This document shows, piece by piece, positions 1 through 7,488 of a stretch of 64,000 nt of DNA. The DNA is from Streptomyces orinoci (GTDB lineage Bacteria; Actinomycetota; Actinomycetes; Streptomycetales; Streptomycetaceae). A program made the translations under genes and the position numbers. The notes beneath the pieces were generated by a model, which made no database searches, was not told where the DNA came from, and worked only from the letters and a program-made list of their open reading frames with translations. Position 1 is the first letter of the stretch. Each line of letters opens with the position of its first letter. Location of the stretch: positions 1,118,439 through 1,182,438 of the forward strand of contig NZ_PHNC01000031.1 in assembly GCF_003121295.1 (NCBI RefSeq). Direction: 5' to 3'.

Positions 1-255
1 GGCGACCCTGCCGCCTGCCGGCTCCAGGAGGCCTACGCGGCCGGCTGCGCCACCCTGGGCCGCCGGGTACGGGCCGAACTGCCCGGCGGGGACGAACTCA
101 CCGGCGAGGCGGTGGCCCTGGACGGGGACGGCCGGCTGGTGCTGGCCACCGACGAGGGGGCGCGGCGGCCGGTGGGCGCGGGCGACATCGTCCACCTGCG
201 CCCGGCGGCAGAACCGCCGGGGCAGTCCGCGTCGCCGGAGCCGTCGGGGGAGTGA
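1..255 (+). CDS. birA: Biotin-protein ligase BirA, C-terminal part (5' end outside window)
   Basis: Only the last 84 codons are present and the frame is open from base 1. The segment contains a conserved Cys-Ala-Thr-Leu-Gly-Arg turn, then VRAELP and a Gly-Glu-Ala-Val-Ala-Leu-Asp-x-Asp-Gly strand, which is the C-terminal SH3-like domain of biotin-[acetyl-CoA carboxylase] ligases. The family attaches biotin to the carrier subunit of acyl-CoA carboxylases in the cytoplasm. The last 10-12 codons are proline/serine-rich and are part of a tandem repeat that runs through the stop codon into the intergenic region, so the extreme C-terminus probably varies between strains. The following adenylate cyclase on the same strand fits the usual streptomycete birA-cya order. 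The rest of the protein cannot be judged here. Confidence 0.85.
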   Translation, partial: GDPAACRLQEAYAAGCATLGRRVRAELPGGDELTGEAVALDGDGRLVLATDEGARRPVGAGDIVHLRPAAEPPGQSASPEPSGE

Positions 256-337
256 GCGGAGCCGTCCGCGTCGCCGGAGCCCTCCGCGTCGCCGGAGCCG
301 TCCGGGGAGTGAGCGGAGCCGTCTGGAGAGTGAGCTA
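220..337. repeat. Tandem minisatellite across the birA stop codon
   Basis: Imperfect direct repeats of about 18-21 bp, built on GGAGCCGTC followed either by SGGGGAGTGAGC or by CGCGTCGCC. They begin inside the last birA codons, cross its TGA at 253-255 and continue for about 80 bp. The same stop-containing block (GAGTGAGC) recurs two more times downstream. Confidence 0.8.
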
Positions 338-424
338 GGGCACACCTGCCGTATCGTTGTCCGCGGAAACTTCGCTAGCGGCGATCGGCAGGGCAGTGCG
401 CACGGATCGGACAGGGGGCGGGCG

Positions 425-1579
425 GTGACCGCCGACGACGGAGGCGCCTCCCGCGCCGTTGGGGCCGAGGGGGTCGGCAGCGCCGGGGACCGGGATGTGA
501 CCGCGTCCCTGGGCGCGGACTACGGGGACGAGGCCGCCGAGGAGGGCGCCGACCCGCTGGCGCTGCGGCTGGAGGCGCTGATCCTGGGCGCCGAGCGGCG
601 CTACACCCCCTTCCAGGCAGCCCGCGCGGCCGGGGTGTCCATGGATCTGGCCGCCCGCTTCTGGCGGGCCATGGGCTTCGCCGACATCGGCCAGGCCAAG
701 GCGCTCACCGAGGCGGACGTGCTGGCGCTGCGGCGGCTGGCCGGCCTGGTGGAGGCGGGGCTGCTGAGCGAGCCGATGGCGGTGCAGGTGGCCCGGTCCA
801 CCGGCCAGACCACCGCCCGGCTGGCCGACTGGCAGATCGACTCCTTTCTGGAGGGCCTGACCGAGCCTCAGGAGCCGGGCATGACCCGGACCGAGATCAC
901 CTATCCGCTGGTCGAGCTGCTGCTGCCGGAGCTGGAGGAGTTCCTCATCTATGTCTGGCGGCGCCAGCTGGCCGCCGCCACCGGACGGGTGGTCCAGGCC
1001 CAGGACGACGCCGAGATGGTGGACCGGCGCCTGGCGGTGGGCTTCGCCGACCTGGTCGGCTTCACCCGGCTCACCCGGCGGCTGGAGGAGGAGGAACTCG
1101 GCGAGCTGGTCGAGGCCTTCGAGACCACCGCCGCGGACCTGGTGGCCGCGCACGGCGGCCGGCTCATCAAGACGCTGGGCGACGAGGTGCTGTTCTCCGC
1201 GGACGACGCGGGCACCGCGGCGGAGATCGGGCTGCGGCTGATCGAGACGCTCAGCCATGACGAGACCATGCCCGAGCTGCGGGTGGGCATCGCCTTCGGC
1301 ACCGTCACCACCCGGATGGGAGATGTCTTCGGCACCACCGTCAATCTGGCCAGCCGGCTGACCTCGATAGCGCCCAAGGACGCGGTGCTGGTGGACGGGG
1401 CCTTCGCCGAGGAGCTGGCCCGCTCCGGGGACGCGCCCAAGTCGGAGGCCCAGGCGGCGGAGGAGGGGGCGCACCAGCCGCCCTACCGGTTTGCGCTCCA
1501 GCCGATGTGGCAGCGGCCGGTGCGGGGGCTGGGCGTGGTCGAGCCCTGGCTGCTCACCCGGCGGGAGGGCGGGGAGTAG
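425..1579 (+). CDS. cya: Class III adenylate cyclase
   Basis: Soluble 384-residue class III nucleotide cyclase. The catalytic domain occupies roughly residues 195-340. The first metal aspartate is Asp209 in GFADLVGFT, the second lies in KTLGDE (which also carries the adenine-selecting Lys), and the transition-state Asn/Arg pair is in TVNLASRL. All catalytic positions are present and of the adenylate rather than guanylate type. Residues 40-170 form a helical regulatory region with no membrane segment. The start is GTG at 425, the first plausible start in frame, with a purine-rich stretch (ACAGGGGGCGG) just upstream. By position between birA and an enoyl-CoA hydratase it matches the single Streptomyces cAMP-producing cyclase, which is needed for spore germination and development (established in S. 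coelicolor). Product assignment is firm; the exact start is less so. Confidence 0.93.
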   Translation: MTADDGGASRAVGAEGVGSAGDRDVTASLGADYGDEAAEEGADPLALRLEALILGAERRYTPFQAARAAGVSMDLAARFWRAMGFADIGQAKALTEADVLALRRLAGLVEAGLLSEPMAVQVARSTGQTTARLADWQIDSFLEGLTEPQEPGMTRTEITYPLVELLLPELEEFLIYVWRRQLAAATGRVVQAQDDAEMVDRRLAVGFADLVGFTRLTRRLEEEELGELVEAFETTAADLVAAHGGRLIKTLGDEVLFSADDAGTAAEIGLRLIETLSHDETMPELRVGIAFGTVTTRMGDVFGTTVNLASRLTSIAPKDAVLVDGAFAEELARSGDAPKSEAQAAEEGAHQPPYRFALQPMWQRPVRGLGVVEPWLLTRREGGE

Positions 1580-1689
1580 GGCGGTCGCGTTCCCGGCCCC
1601 AGGAGTGCCCCTTGGGGGCTTACGCCCCCGACATGAACGAGGCATGATCACCCGCACCGACAACGCCGTGGGAAAGGGTGTGCACCGTC

Positions 1690-2484
1690 ATGAGTGAACA
1701 GCGCTTCGGTGACCAGGTCGCCGTCCGCCGGCATGAGCACGTCGCCGAGCTCGTCCTGGACCGGCCCAAGGCCATGAACGCCGTCTCCACCGAGATGGCC
1801 CGCAATATCACCGAGGCCACCGCCGCCATCGCCCGGGACCCCGGGGTCCGCGCGGTGGTGCTCACCTCCACCCACCCCCGCGCCTTCTGTGTGGGGGCCG
1901 ACCTCAAGGAGCGCAACTCCTTCACCGAGGCCGACCTGGCCCGCCAGCGCCCGTATGCCCGCGCCGCCTACGCCGGGGTGCTGGAACTGCCCGTCCCGGC
2001 CATCGCCGCGGTGCATGGCTTCGCCCTGGGCGGCGGGTTCGAACTCGCGCTGTCCTGCGATCTGATCGTGGCGGACCGTACGGCCGTGGTCGGCCTGCCC
2101 GAGGTCTCGGTGGGGGTGATCCCCGGCGGCGGCGGCACCCAGCTGCTGCCGCGCCGGGTGGGCGCCGCCCGCGCCGCCGAGCTGATCTTCACCGCCCGGC
2201 GGGTGGAGGCGGCCGAGGCCCGGGAGCTGGGGCTGGTGGATGTCCTGGTGCCGGAGGGCGAGGACGGTACGGAGGCACTGGCGCTGGCCCGGCGGATCGC
2301 CGCCAACTCCCCTGTGGGGCTGCGCGCCGCCAAGCGCGCCCTGCGCCTGGGCCACGGCCTGGACCTGCGCACCGGCCTGGATGTGGAGGACGCCGCCTGG
2401 CGCACGGTGGCCTTCTCCGGCGACCGCGCGGAGGGCGTGGCCGCCTTCAACGAAAAGCGCACGCCCGACTGGCCGGGGGAGTGA
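1690..2484 (+). CDS. Enoyl-CoA hydratase/isomerase (crotonase family)
   Basis: 264-residue crotonase-fold protein expected to hydrate trans-2-enoyl-CoA in fatty-acid or branched-acid breakdown. The oxyanion-hole motif FCVGADLKER near residue 65 and the ALGGGFELALSCDLIVA block with EVSVGVIPGGGGTQLLPR around residues 105-150 are diagnostic. The Glu of PEVSVG and the second catalytic position after GVIPGGGG are present, so hydratase activity is likely. The ATG at 1690 is preferred because GGAAAGG lies about 12 bases upstream; a GTG at 1678 would add four residues. It follows the cyclase by about 110 bases on the same strand and was probably transcribed separately. Substrate chain length cannot be deduced from sequence alone. 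Confidence 0.93.
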   Translation: MSEQRFGDQVAVRRHEHVAELVLDRPKAMNAVSTEMARNITEATAAIARDPGVRAVVLTSTHPRAFCVGADLKERNSFTEADLARQRPYARAAYAGVLELPVPAIAAVHGFALGGGFELALSCDLIVADRTAVVGLPEVSVGVIPGGGGTQLLPRRVGAARAAELIFTARRVEAAEARELGLVDVLVPEGEDGTEALALARRIAANSPVGLRAAKRALRLGHGLDLRTGLDVEDAAWRTVAFSGDRAEGVAAFNEKRTPDWPGE

Positions 2485-2560
2485 CGGCGGGCCCGGGCCC
2501 GGACCGCCGGGGAGCTCGGCACCTCGTACGGCGGAACGAGCAGGACGTTCTTAGGCTGGA

Positions 2561-3736
2561 GTGCGGGAGCTGCGCTCAGTGACGGGATGTGAGGCTCGGG
2601 TGTCGGACGACCAGCGGCGTGACGATCGCCTGTGCGCGGTGGTGGGGGTGACCCAGGCGATGGCCGCCGCCCCGACGGCACTGGACGGCGTGGTGGCGGC
2701 GGCCGAGGGGGCGCTGCACGCGCTGGACGGCAGCTTTGCGTCGATCTCGGTCTGGGAGCGCGAGCACGGGCGGCTGCGGGTGCTGGTCAATGTCGGCGAA
2801 CTCGCCGACGGTGAGGAGCGGTTCCCGGCCCGGGAGTGCTACCCGGTGCATGACTTCCCCGAGGTCGCCGAGTTCCCGCACGAGAAGTGGGCGGGCGCCC
2901 GGCCGCACGCCTGGGTGGAGACCGCCCGGGAGGCGGGCACCGGGCACCGGGCGGCCGCGCTGCGGCGGCGCGGCCGGGGCAGCTGTGTGATAGCGCCCAT
3001 CGTGCTGCACGGCCGGGCCTGGGGCGAGCTGTATGTGGCCCGCCCGGCCGACGGGCCGGTCTTCGGTCGCACCGACGCGGACTTCGCCACCGTGCTGGCC
3101 GCCGTCACCGCCGCCGGGATAGCGCAGACCGAACGGCTGGAGGAGGTGCGCAGGCTGGCCTACACCGACCCGCTCACCGGCCTGGCCAACCGGCGGGCGG
3201 TGGACGCCCGGCTGGACGAGGCGGTGGAGCGGCACCTGGCGGACGGCACCGTGGTCGGGCTGGTGGTGTGCGACCTCAACGGGCTCAAGCGGGTCAACGA
3301 CACCCTGGGGCACGCGGTGGGCGACCGGCTGCTGGAACGCTTCGGCTCGGTGCTCTCGCTGTGCGGGGCGCGGCTGCCGGGGACGCTGGCCGCGCGGCTG
3401 GGCGGGGACGAGTTCTGCCTGGTGAGCGTGGGGCCCTCGGCGGACGAACTGGTGCGGGTGGCGGAGGAACTCTGCCACCGGGCCGGGGAGTTGGAGCTGG
3501 GCGAGGGCGTGGCCTGCGGGGTGGCGTCCACCGGGGATCCCATTGGGCCGGTGGGCACCGCCCGGCGGCTGTTCCGCCTGGCCGACGCGGCGCAGTACCG
3601 CGCCAAGGCGGCCGGTTCCCGCAAGCCGGTGGTCGCCGGGCGCGAGGGCGGCCGTGCGGACCCGGTCGTCCGCCTCGCCGACCGCCCCCCGGCCCCACCC
3701 CGCGCGGAACGCCGCCGCTTCCGGGGGCGGCGCTAG
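2561..3736 (+). CDS. cdgE: GAF-GGDEF diguanylate cyclase (CdgE-like)
   Basis: 391-residue cytoplasmic sensor/enzyme. Residues about 20-190 form a GAF-type sensory domain ending in a helix that leads to the catalytic domain through DPLTGLANRR. The active-site loop is an intact Gly-Gly-Asp-Glu-Phe at residues 281-285, so it should make cyclic di-GMP from GTP. The RxxD inhibitory site that normally sits nine residues before GGDEF is absent (the stretch reads LPGT), suggesting no classical product inhibition. The C-terminal 40 residues are Arg/Pro-rich and probably disordered. Cyclic di-GMP holds BldD in its repressing state in streptomycetes. By position between enoyl-CoA hydratase and hutH this corresponds, from memory, to S. 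coelicolor cdgE (SCO4931). Start GTG 2561; GTGs further in are possible. Confidence 0.9.
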   Translation: MRELRSVTGCEARVSDDQRRDDRLCAVVGVTQAMAAAPTALDGVVAAAEGALHALDGSFASISVWEREHGRLRVLVNVGELADGEERFPARECYPVHDFPEVAEFPHEKWAGARPHAWVETAREAGTGHRAAALRRRGRGSCVIAPIVLHGRAWGELYVARPADGPVFGRTDADFATVLAAVTAAGIAQTERLEEVRRLAYTDPLTGLANRRAVDARLDEAVERHLADGTVVGLVVCDLNGLKRVNDTLGHAVGDRLLERFGSVLSLCGARLPGTLAARLGGDEFCLVSVGPSADELVRVAEELCHRAGELELGEGVACGVASTGDPIGPVGTARRLFRLADAAQYRAKAAGSRKPVVAGREGGRADPVVRLADRPPAPPRAERRRFRGRR

Positions 3737-3801
3737 CACGGGGGCCGCAGCGGGCATGAGGGGCGAACCCCGCGTTGTTGAAATGGGCACCCGGCCAGGT
3801 G

Positions 3802-3830
3802 GTGACAGACGCCAATTCAGTATCTAGGGT
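3802..3830 (+). promoter_or_regulatory. Candidate hutH promoter, possibly giving a leaderless mRNA
   Basis: GTGACA at 3802-3807 and TAGGGT at 3825-3830 are separated by 17 bases and fit a vegetative (HrdB-type) promoter. The -10 box ends only 8 bases before the hutH ATG at 3839, and no good Shine-Dalgarno sequence lies between, so transcription would start at or within a base or two of the initiation codon. Confidence 0.45.
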
Positions 3831-3838
3831 GCCTGAAT

Positions 3839-5380
3839 ATGGATATGCAGGTAATCGTCGGCCCCACCGGCACGACCGCCGAAGACGTCCTCGCCGTAGC
3901 CCGCGACAACGCCCGCGTCGTGGTGTCCCAGGACGCCCTGGACGCGGTCGCCGCCGCCCGCCGCACCATCGACGAACTGGCCGCCAAGCCCGACCCGGTC
4001 TACGGCGTCTCCACCGGCTTCGGCGCCCTCGCCGTCCGGCACATCAGCCCCGACCTGCGCACCCAGCTCCAGCGCAACATCGTCCGCTCGCATGCGGCCG
4101 GCATGGGTCCCCGGGTGGAGCGCGAGGTGGTCCGGGCGCTGATGTTCCTGCGCCTGAAGACCCTGGCCTCCGGCCACACCGGAGTCCGCCCGCTGGTCGT
4201 GGAGACCATGGCCGCCCTGCTGAACGCCGGCATCACCCCGGTCGTCCACGAGTACGGCTCCCTCGGCTGCTCCGGCGACCTCGCCCCGCTCTCCCACTGC
4301 GCCCTGACCCTGATGGGCGAGGGCGAGGCCGAAGGCCCCGACGGCACCGTGCGCCCCGCCGCCGAACTGCTCGCCGAACACGGCATCGAGCCGGTGGAAC
4401 TCCGCGAGAAGGAGGGGCTCGCCCTCCTCAACGGCACCGACGGCATGCTCGGCATGCTGGTGATGGCCTGCGCCGACCTGGCCCGTCTGATCACCTCCGC
4501 GGACATCACCGCCGCCCTCTCCCTGGAGGCCCTGCTGGGCTCCGAGAAGGTGCTCGCCCCCGAGCTGCACGCCATCCGCCCGCACCCCGGCCAGGGCGCC
4601 AGCGCCGCCAATATGCTGCGGGTACTGGCCGGTTCCGGGCTGACGGGACACCACCAGGACGACGCCCCGCGCGTCCAGGACGCCTACTCCATCCGCTGCG
4701 CCCCGCAGGTGGCGGGTGCCGGCCGGGACACCCTGGCGCACGCCCGCCTGGTCGCCGACCGGGAACTGGCCTCGGCCGTGGACAACCCGGTGGTGCTGCC
4801 GGACGGCCGGGTGGAGTCCAATGGCAACTTCCATGGCGCCCCCGTCGCCTACGTCCTGGACTTCCTGGCCATCGCCGCCGCCGACCTGGCCTCCATCGCC
4901 GAGCGGCGCACCGACCGGCTGCTGGACAAGAACCGCTCGCACGGCCTGCCCGCCTTCCTGGCCGGTGACCCGGGCGTGGACTCCGGCCTGATGATCGCGC
5001 AGTACACCCAGGCCGCCCTGGTCAGCGAGATGAAGCGGCTGGCCGTCCCGGCCTCGGTGGACTCCATCCCGTCCTCGGCGATGCAGGAGGACCATGTCTC
5101 CATGGGCTGGTCGGCGGCGCGCAAGCTGCGTACCGCGCTGTCCGCGCTGACCAGGGTCATCGCGGTGGAGCTGGTCGCCGCCACGCGGGCGGTGGAACTG
5201 CGCACGGACCGTACGCCCGCGCCCGCCACGGCGGCGGTGCTGGCGGCGGTCCGCGCGGCGGGCGTCCAGGGGCCGGGCGAGGACCGCTTCCTCGCCCCCG
5301 ACTTGGCGGCCGCCGAGGAGTTCGTCCGCACCGGCCGCCTGATCGCCGCCACGGAACCCATCACCGGCCCCCTCAACTGA
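3839..5380 (+). CDS. hutH: Histidine ammonia-lyase
   Basis: 513-residue enzyme that deaminates L-histidine to trans-urocanate, the first step of the Hut pathway. Length and sequence match the family throughout: YGVSTGFG near residue 58, the MIO-forming segment GSLGCSGDLAPLSH, and the C-terminal block SQ/QEDHVSMGWSAARK. The prosthetic MIO group is built from the triad at residues 144-146, which here is Cys-Ser-Gly instead of the textbook Ala-Ser-Gly; from memory other streptomycete histidases share this. Start ATG 3839, with a second in-frame ATG at 3845. It lacks the other hut genes nearby, as is usual in Streptomyces where hutH stands alone. The gene ends before a dispersed intergenic repeat that may act as its terminator. 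Confidence 0.96.
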   Translation: MDMQVIVGPTGTTAEDVLAVARDNARVVVSQDALDAVAAARRTIDELAAKPDPVYGVSTGFGALAVRHISPDLRTQLQRNIVRSHAAGMGPRVEREVVRALMFLRLKTLASGHTGVRPLVVETMAALLNAGITPVVHEYGSLGCSGDLAPLSHCALTLMGEGEAEGPDGTVRPAAELLAEHGIEPVELREKEGLALLNGTDGMLGMLVMACADLARLITSADITAALSLEALLGSEKVLAPELHAIRPHPGQGASAANMLRVLAGSGLTGHHQDDAPRVQDAYSIRCAPQVAGAGRDTLAHARLVADRELASAVDNPVVLPDGRVESNGNFHGAPVAYVLDFLAIAAADLASIAERRTDRLLDKNRSHGLPAFLAGDPGVDSGLMIAQYTQAALVSEMKRLAVPASVDSIPSSAMQEDHVSMGWSAARKLRTALSALTRVIAVELVAATRAVELRTDRTPAPATAAVLAAVRAAGVQGPGEDRFLAPDLAAAEEFVRTGRLIAATEPITGPLN

Positions 5381-5395
5381 CTCCGGCCCGCCAGG

Positions 5396-5480
5396 CGCGC
5401 CCCGCCAGGGGCGCGGGGCTCCATTCGATGTGCGGCTCCGCCGCGTGGGCGTGACCAGCCACAACGAGCCCGCAGCCGAA
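5396..5480 (+). repeat. Dispersed intergenic repeat, long form (copy 1)
   Basis: A roughly 85-bp element containing, in order, GGGGCGCGGGG, a short variable AT-containing spacer, GCGGCTCCGCCGCGTGGGCG and TGACCAGCC. Each part is internally palindromic (CCCCGCCAGGGGCGCGGGG, GCGGCTCCGCCGC). Near-identical copies occur at 8105, 51924 and 60234 and a decayed copy at 14966. It fills the space between two convergent genes, hutH and the LAXTG protein. Confidence 0.85.
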
Positions 5481-5485
5481 CGACG

Positions 5486-5842
5486 CTAGCGCGCGGCCGT
5501 ACGCGACCTGCGGACCGCGCCGGTCACCAGCACCCCGCCCGTCGCGACAAACGCAACCCCGCCCACCAGATAGGGCGTGGTGTCCACACTGCCCGTGTCC
5601 GCCAGGTTCAACTTCGCGCCGTCGGCCGCCGTCTGCCGAGCCGTCGGCGCGACGTGCGGCCGGGCCGCCGGACGCGAACCCGGCGCCGAACCCGGAGCGG
5701 AAACCGAACCCGGAGCAGCGGACGGACGCGAACCCGGCACCGTATGCCCACCCGGCACCGCATGTGCACTGGGCACCAGCCACACCCCGCACAGCACCAG
5801 GGCCGCCGCAGCGGCGGTGAGCAGCGGACGGCGTGCGGTCAC
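5486..5842 (-). CDS. Small secreted protein with LAXTG sortase signal
   Basis: 118-residue exported protein of unknown function. The N-terminus TARRPLLTA is followed by a hydrophobic stretch ending in an AHA cleavage site, giving a Sec signal peptide of about 30 residues. The mature part is a low-complexity Pro/Ala/Ser/Gly linker. The C-terminus carries LADTG, a 20-residue hydrophobic segment (YLVGGVAFVATGG...) and the basic tail RRSRTAAR, which is the class E sortase sorting signal used in streptomycetes (LAXTG). The GTG at 5842 is chosen because GAAGGGG lies eight bases upstream; a GTG at 5887 would add an implausible 15-residue N-extension. The product is probably displayed on the cell wall. 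No enzymatic or adhesive domain is recognisable, and most of the mature chain looks like a spacer. Confidence 0.75.
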   Translation of the reverse strand: MTARRPLLTAAAAALVLCGVWLVPSAHAVPGGHTVPGSRPSAAPGSVSAPGSAPGSRPAARPHVAPTARQTAADGAKLNLADTGSVDTTPYLVGGVAFVATGGVLVTGAVRRSRTAAR

Positions 5843-5968
5843 AGGACGAATCCCCTTCGCGGCGGCGGAGATTGAGGCCGTGACCACTCAGCGGTCCCGG
5901 CCGTCACGATGGTAATGACACACCCGCACCCCTGGGAAGCCGCGGACGGCAACCGCCCTCTCACCCAC

Positions 5969-6025
5969 CCCCGCCGACCACCCCGGCTTGGGCCTGAAGA
6001 CCCCAAGGGGCTTTACTGGGTGGTC
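5969..6025 (+). other. Nested stem-loop in the leader of the L,D-transpeptidase gene
   Basis: GACCACCC at 5969-5976 pairs with GGGTGGTC at 6018-6025, and inside it CTTGGG pairs with CCCAAG. The structure lies upstream of the candidate promoter at 6049, between two divergent genes, so it may be an operator region or a terminator/attenuator for an upstream transcript. Confidence 0.4.
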
Positions 6026-6048
6026 TTCCCCACACTTTCGACAGGGGT

Positions 6049-6075
6049 GGAACGGGCGAATCGACCCACGCGTTC
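6049..6075 (+). promoter_or_regulatory. Candidate ECF (sigma-E-like) promoter of the L,D-transpeptidase
   Basis: GGAAC at 6049-6053 and CGTTC at 6071-6075 are separated by 17 bases. This resembles the GGAAC/GTT-type promoters used by envelope-stress ECF sigma factors such as sigma-E of S. coelicolor. The start codon is 80 bases downstream. The assignment rests on motif resemblance and on the cell-wall function of the gene. Confidence 0.4.
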
Positions 6076-6154
6076 ATTAAGCAATAACCGGGACGCATGG
6101 GCCCGACGGCTCGGTTCGGGGATTCGGGGTCCAGAGGCAATGGAGAAGCGTGTG

Positions 6155-7402
6155 ATGACGGACGGCAAGCGCCGCAAGGGCCTGGTGGCCGCGGCCGCCG
6201 TGCTCGGTGGAGTGCTCACCCTCGCCGCCTGCAACGGCGGCGGCGACAAGAGCGACGGCAAGGACAAGTCGCAGAGCAGTGTGGACGCCGCTGCCGCCAA
6301 GGACGCCTCCCAGGCGCAGATCAAGATCGAGCCCAAGAGCGGTACCAACAACGCCGGTATCACGGCCGACGCCACTCAGGTGACCGTCAGTGACGGCGAG
6401 CTGACGTCCGTCAAGATGACGACGGACAAGGGCACCCCGGTCGAGGGTTCGATCTCGGCGGACAAGAAGTCCTGGAAGCCCAAGGCCAACCTGGAGCGCT
6501 CCGCCAAGTACAAGATCGCCGCCGAGGCGCAGGACGCCAAGGGCCGCAAGGCCTTCGCCAACTCCTCCTTCTCCACCGTCTCGCCGGACAACAGCTTTAT
6601 CGGCTCCTTCACGCCGGAGGACGGTTCGACCGTCGGCGTGGGTATGCCGGTGTCCATCAACTTCGACAAGCCGATCAAGGACCGCAAGGCCGTCCAGTCG
6701 CATCTGACGGTCACCTCCAGCAGCGGCCAGCAGGTGGTCGGCCACTGGTTTGACGACCAGCGCCTGGACTTCCGTCCCAAGGACTACTGGAAGGCCAACT
6801 CCGAGGTCACCATGAAGATGGACCTAGACGGCGTGGAGGGCGCGCCGGGCATCAAGGGCGTCCAGAAGAAGACCGTCAACTTCAAGATCGGCTACTCCCA
6901 GGTCTCCACGGTGGACGCCAAGACCCACCAGATGACGGTGGTGCGTGACGGCAAGACCCTCAGGACCATCCCGATCTCGGCCGGCAGCCCCGAACACCCC
7001 ACCTACAACGGCCAGATGGTGATCTCGGAGAAGTTCACCGAGACCCGGATGGACGGCACCACGGTCGGCTTCACCAAGTCGGACGGCAAGGGCGAGTACG
7101 ACATCCCGGATGTCCCGCACGCCATGCGGCTGTCGAGCTCCGGCACCTTTATCCACGGCAACTACTGGGGCAGCGGCGTCTTCGGCAACGAGAACACCAG
7201 CCACGGCTGTGTGGGTCTGCAGGATGTGCGCGGCGCCGGTGACCCCGATATGCCGGCCGCCTGGTTCTTCAAGAACTCCCAGATCGGTGACGTGGTCATC
7301 GTGAAGAACTCCGACGACAAGACCATCGCCCCGGACAACGGCCTCAACGGCTGGAACATGGACTGGAGCGCGTGGGTCAAGGGCAGCGCGACCGGCTCCT
7401 GA
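6155..7402 (+). CDS. L,D-transpeptidase lipoprotein (YkuD domain, Ig-like domains)
   Basis: 415-residue exported lipoprotein that makes 3-3 peptidoglycan cross-links. The N-terminus has basic residues, a hydrophobic core and the lipobox LAAC with the lipidated Cys at residue 26. Residues about 50-240 look like two Ig-like domains (as in LdtMt2/LppS-type enzymes). The catalytic YkuD domain follows with HGNYWG and the active-site motif SHGCVGL, so the nucleophilic Cys and paired His are present. The ATG at 6155 is preferred since GGAG lies nine bases before it; the ATG at 6140 or the long upstream extension lack a ribosome site. It is divergent from the LAXTG wall protein and ends at a strong hairpin shared with the convergent GNAT gene. 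Confidence 0.92.
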   Translation: MTDGKRRKGLVAAAAVLGGVLTLAACNGGGDKSDGKDKSQSSVDAAAAKDASQAQIKIEPKSGTNNAGITADATQVTVSDGELTSVKMTTDKGTPVEGSISADKKSWKPKANLERSAKYKIAAEAQDAKGRKAFANSSFSTVSPDNSFIGSFTPEDGSTVGVGMPVSINFDKPIKDRKAVQSHLTVTSSSGQQVVGHWFDDQRLDFRPKDYWKANSEVTMKMDLDGVEGAPGIKGVQKKTVNFKIGYSQVSTVDAKTHQMTVVRDGKTLRTIPISAGSPEHPTYNGQMVISEKFTETRMDGTTVGFTKSDGKGEYDIPDVPHAMRLSSSGTFIHGNYWGSGVFGNENTSHGCVGLQDVRGAGDPDMPAAWFFKNSQIGDVVIVKNSDDKTIAPDNGLNGWNMDWSAWVKGSATGS

Positions 7403-7404
7403 CC

Positions 7405-7440
7405 GGATGGACCGGATGACCGGATATACCGGGTAGAACC
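7405..7440. repeat. Short tandem ACCGGAT repeat
   Basis: Four imperfect copies of ACCGGATG/ACCGGATA directly after the L,D-transpeptidase stop codon, before the terminator hairpin. Confidence 0.6.
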
Positions 7441-7450
7441 GACCCCTTCG

Positions 7451-7481
7451 CCGGGCGGCGGCCTCGACGGCCGCCGCCCGG
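7451..7481. terminator. Bidirectional terminator hairpin
   Basis: CCGGGCGGCGGCC at 7451-7463 pairs perfectly with GGCCGCCGCCCGG at 7469-7481 around a five-base loop. It sits between the convergent L,D-transpeptidase and GNAT genes; there is no U-run, as is usual in streptomycetes. Confidence 0.75.
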
Positions 7482-7488
7482 TGGCGCT

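Noticed and set aside
5909..6154. 82-residue extension of the L,D-transpeptidase
   Set aside because: It would bury the signal peptide and lipobox; the ATG at 6155 gives a standard lipoprotein signal.
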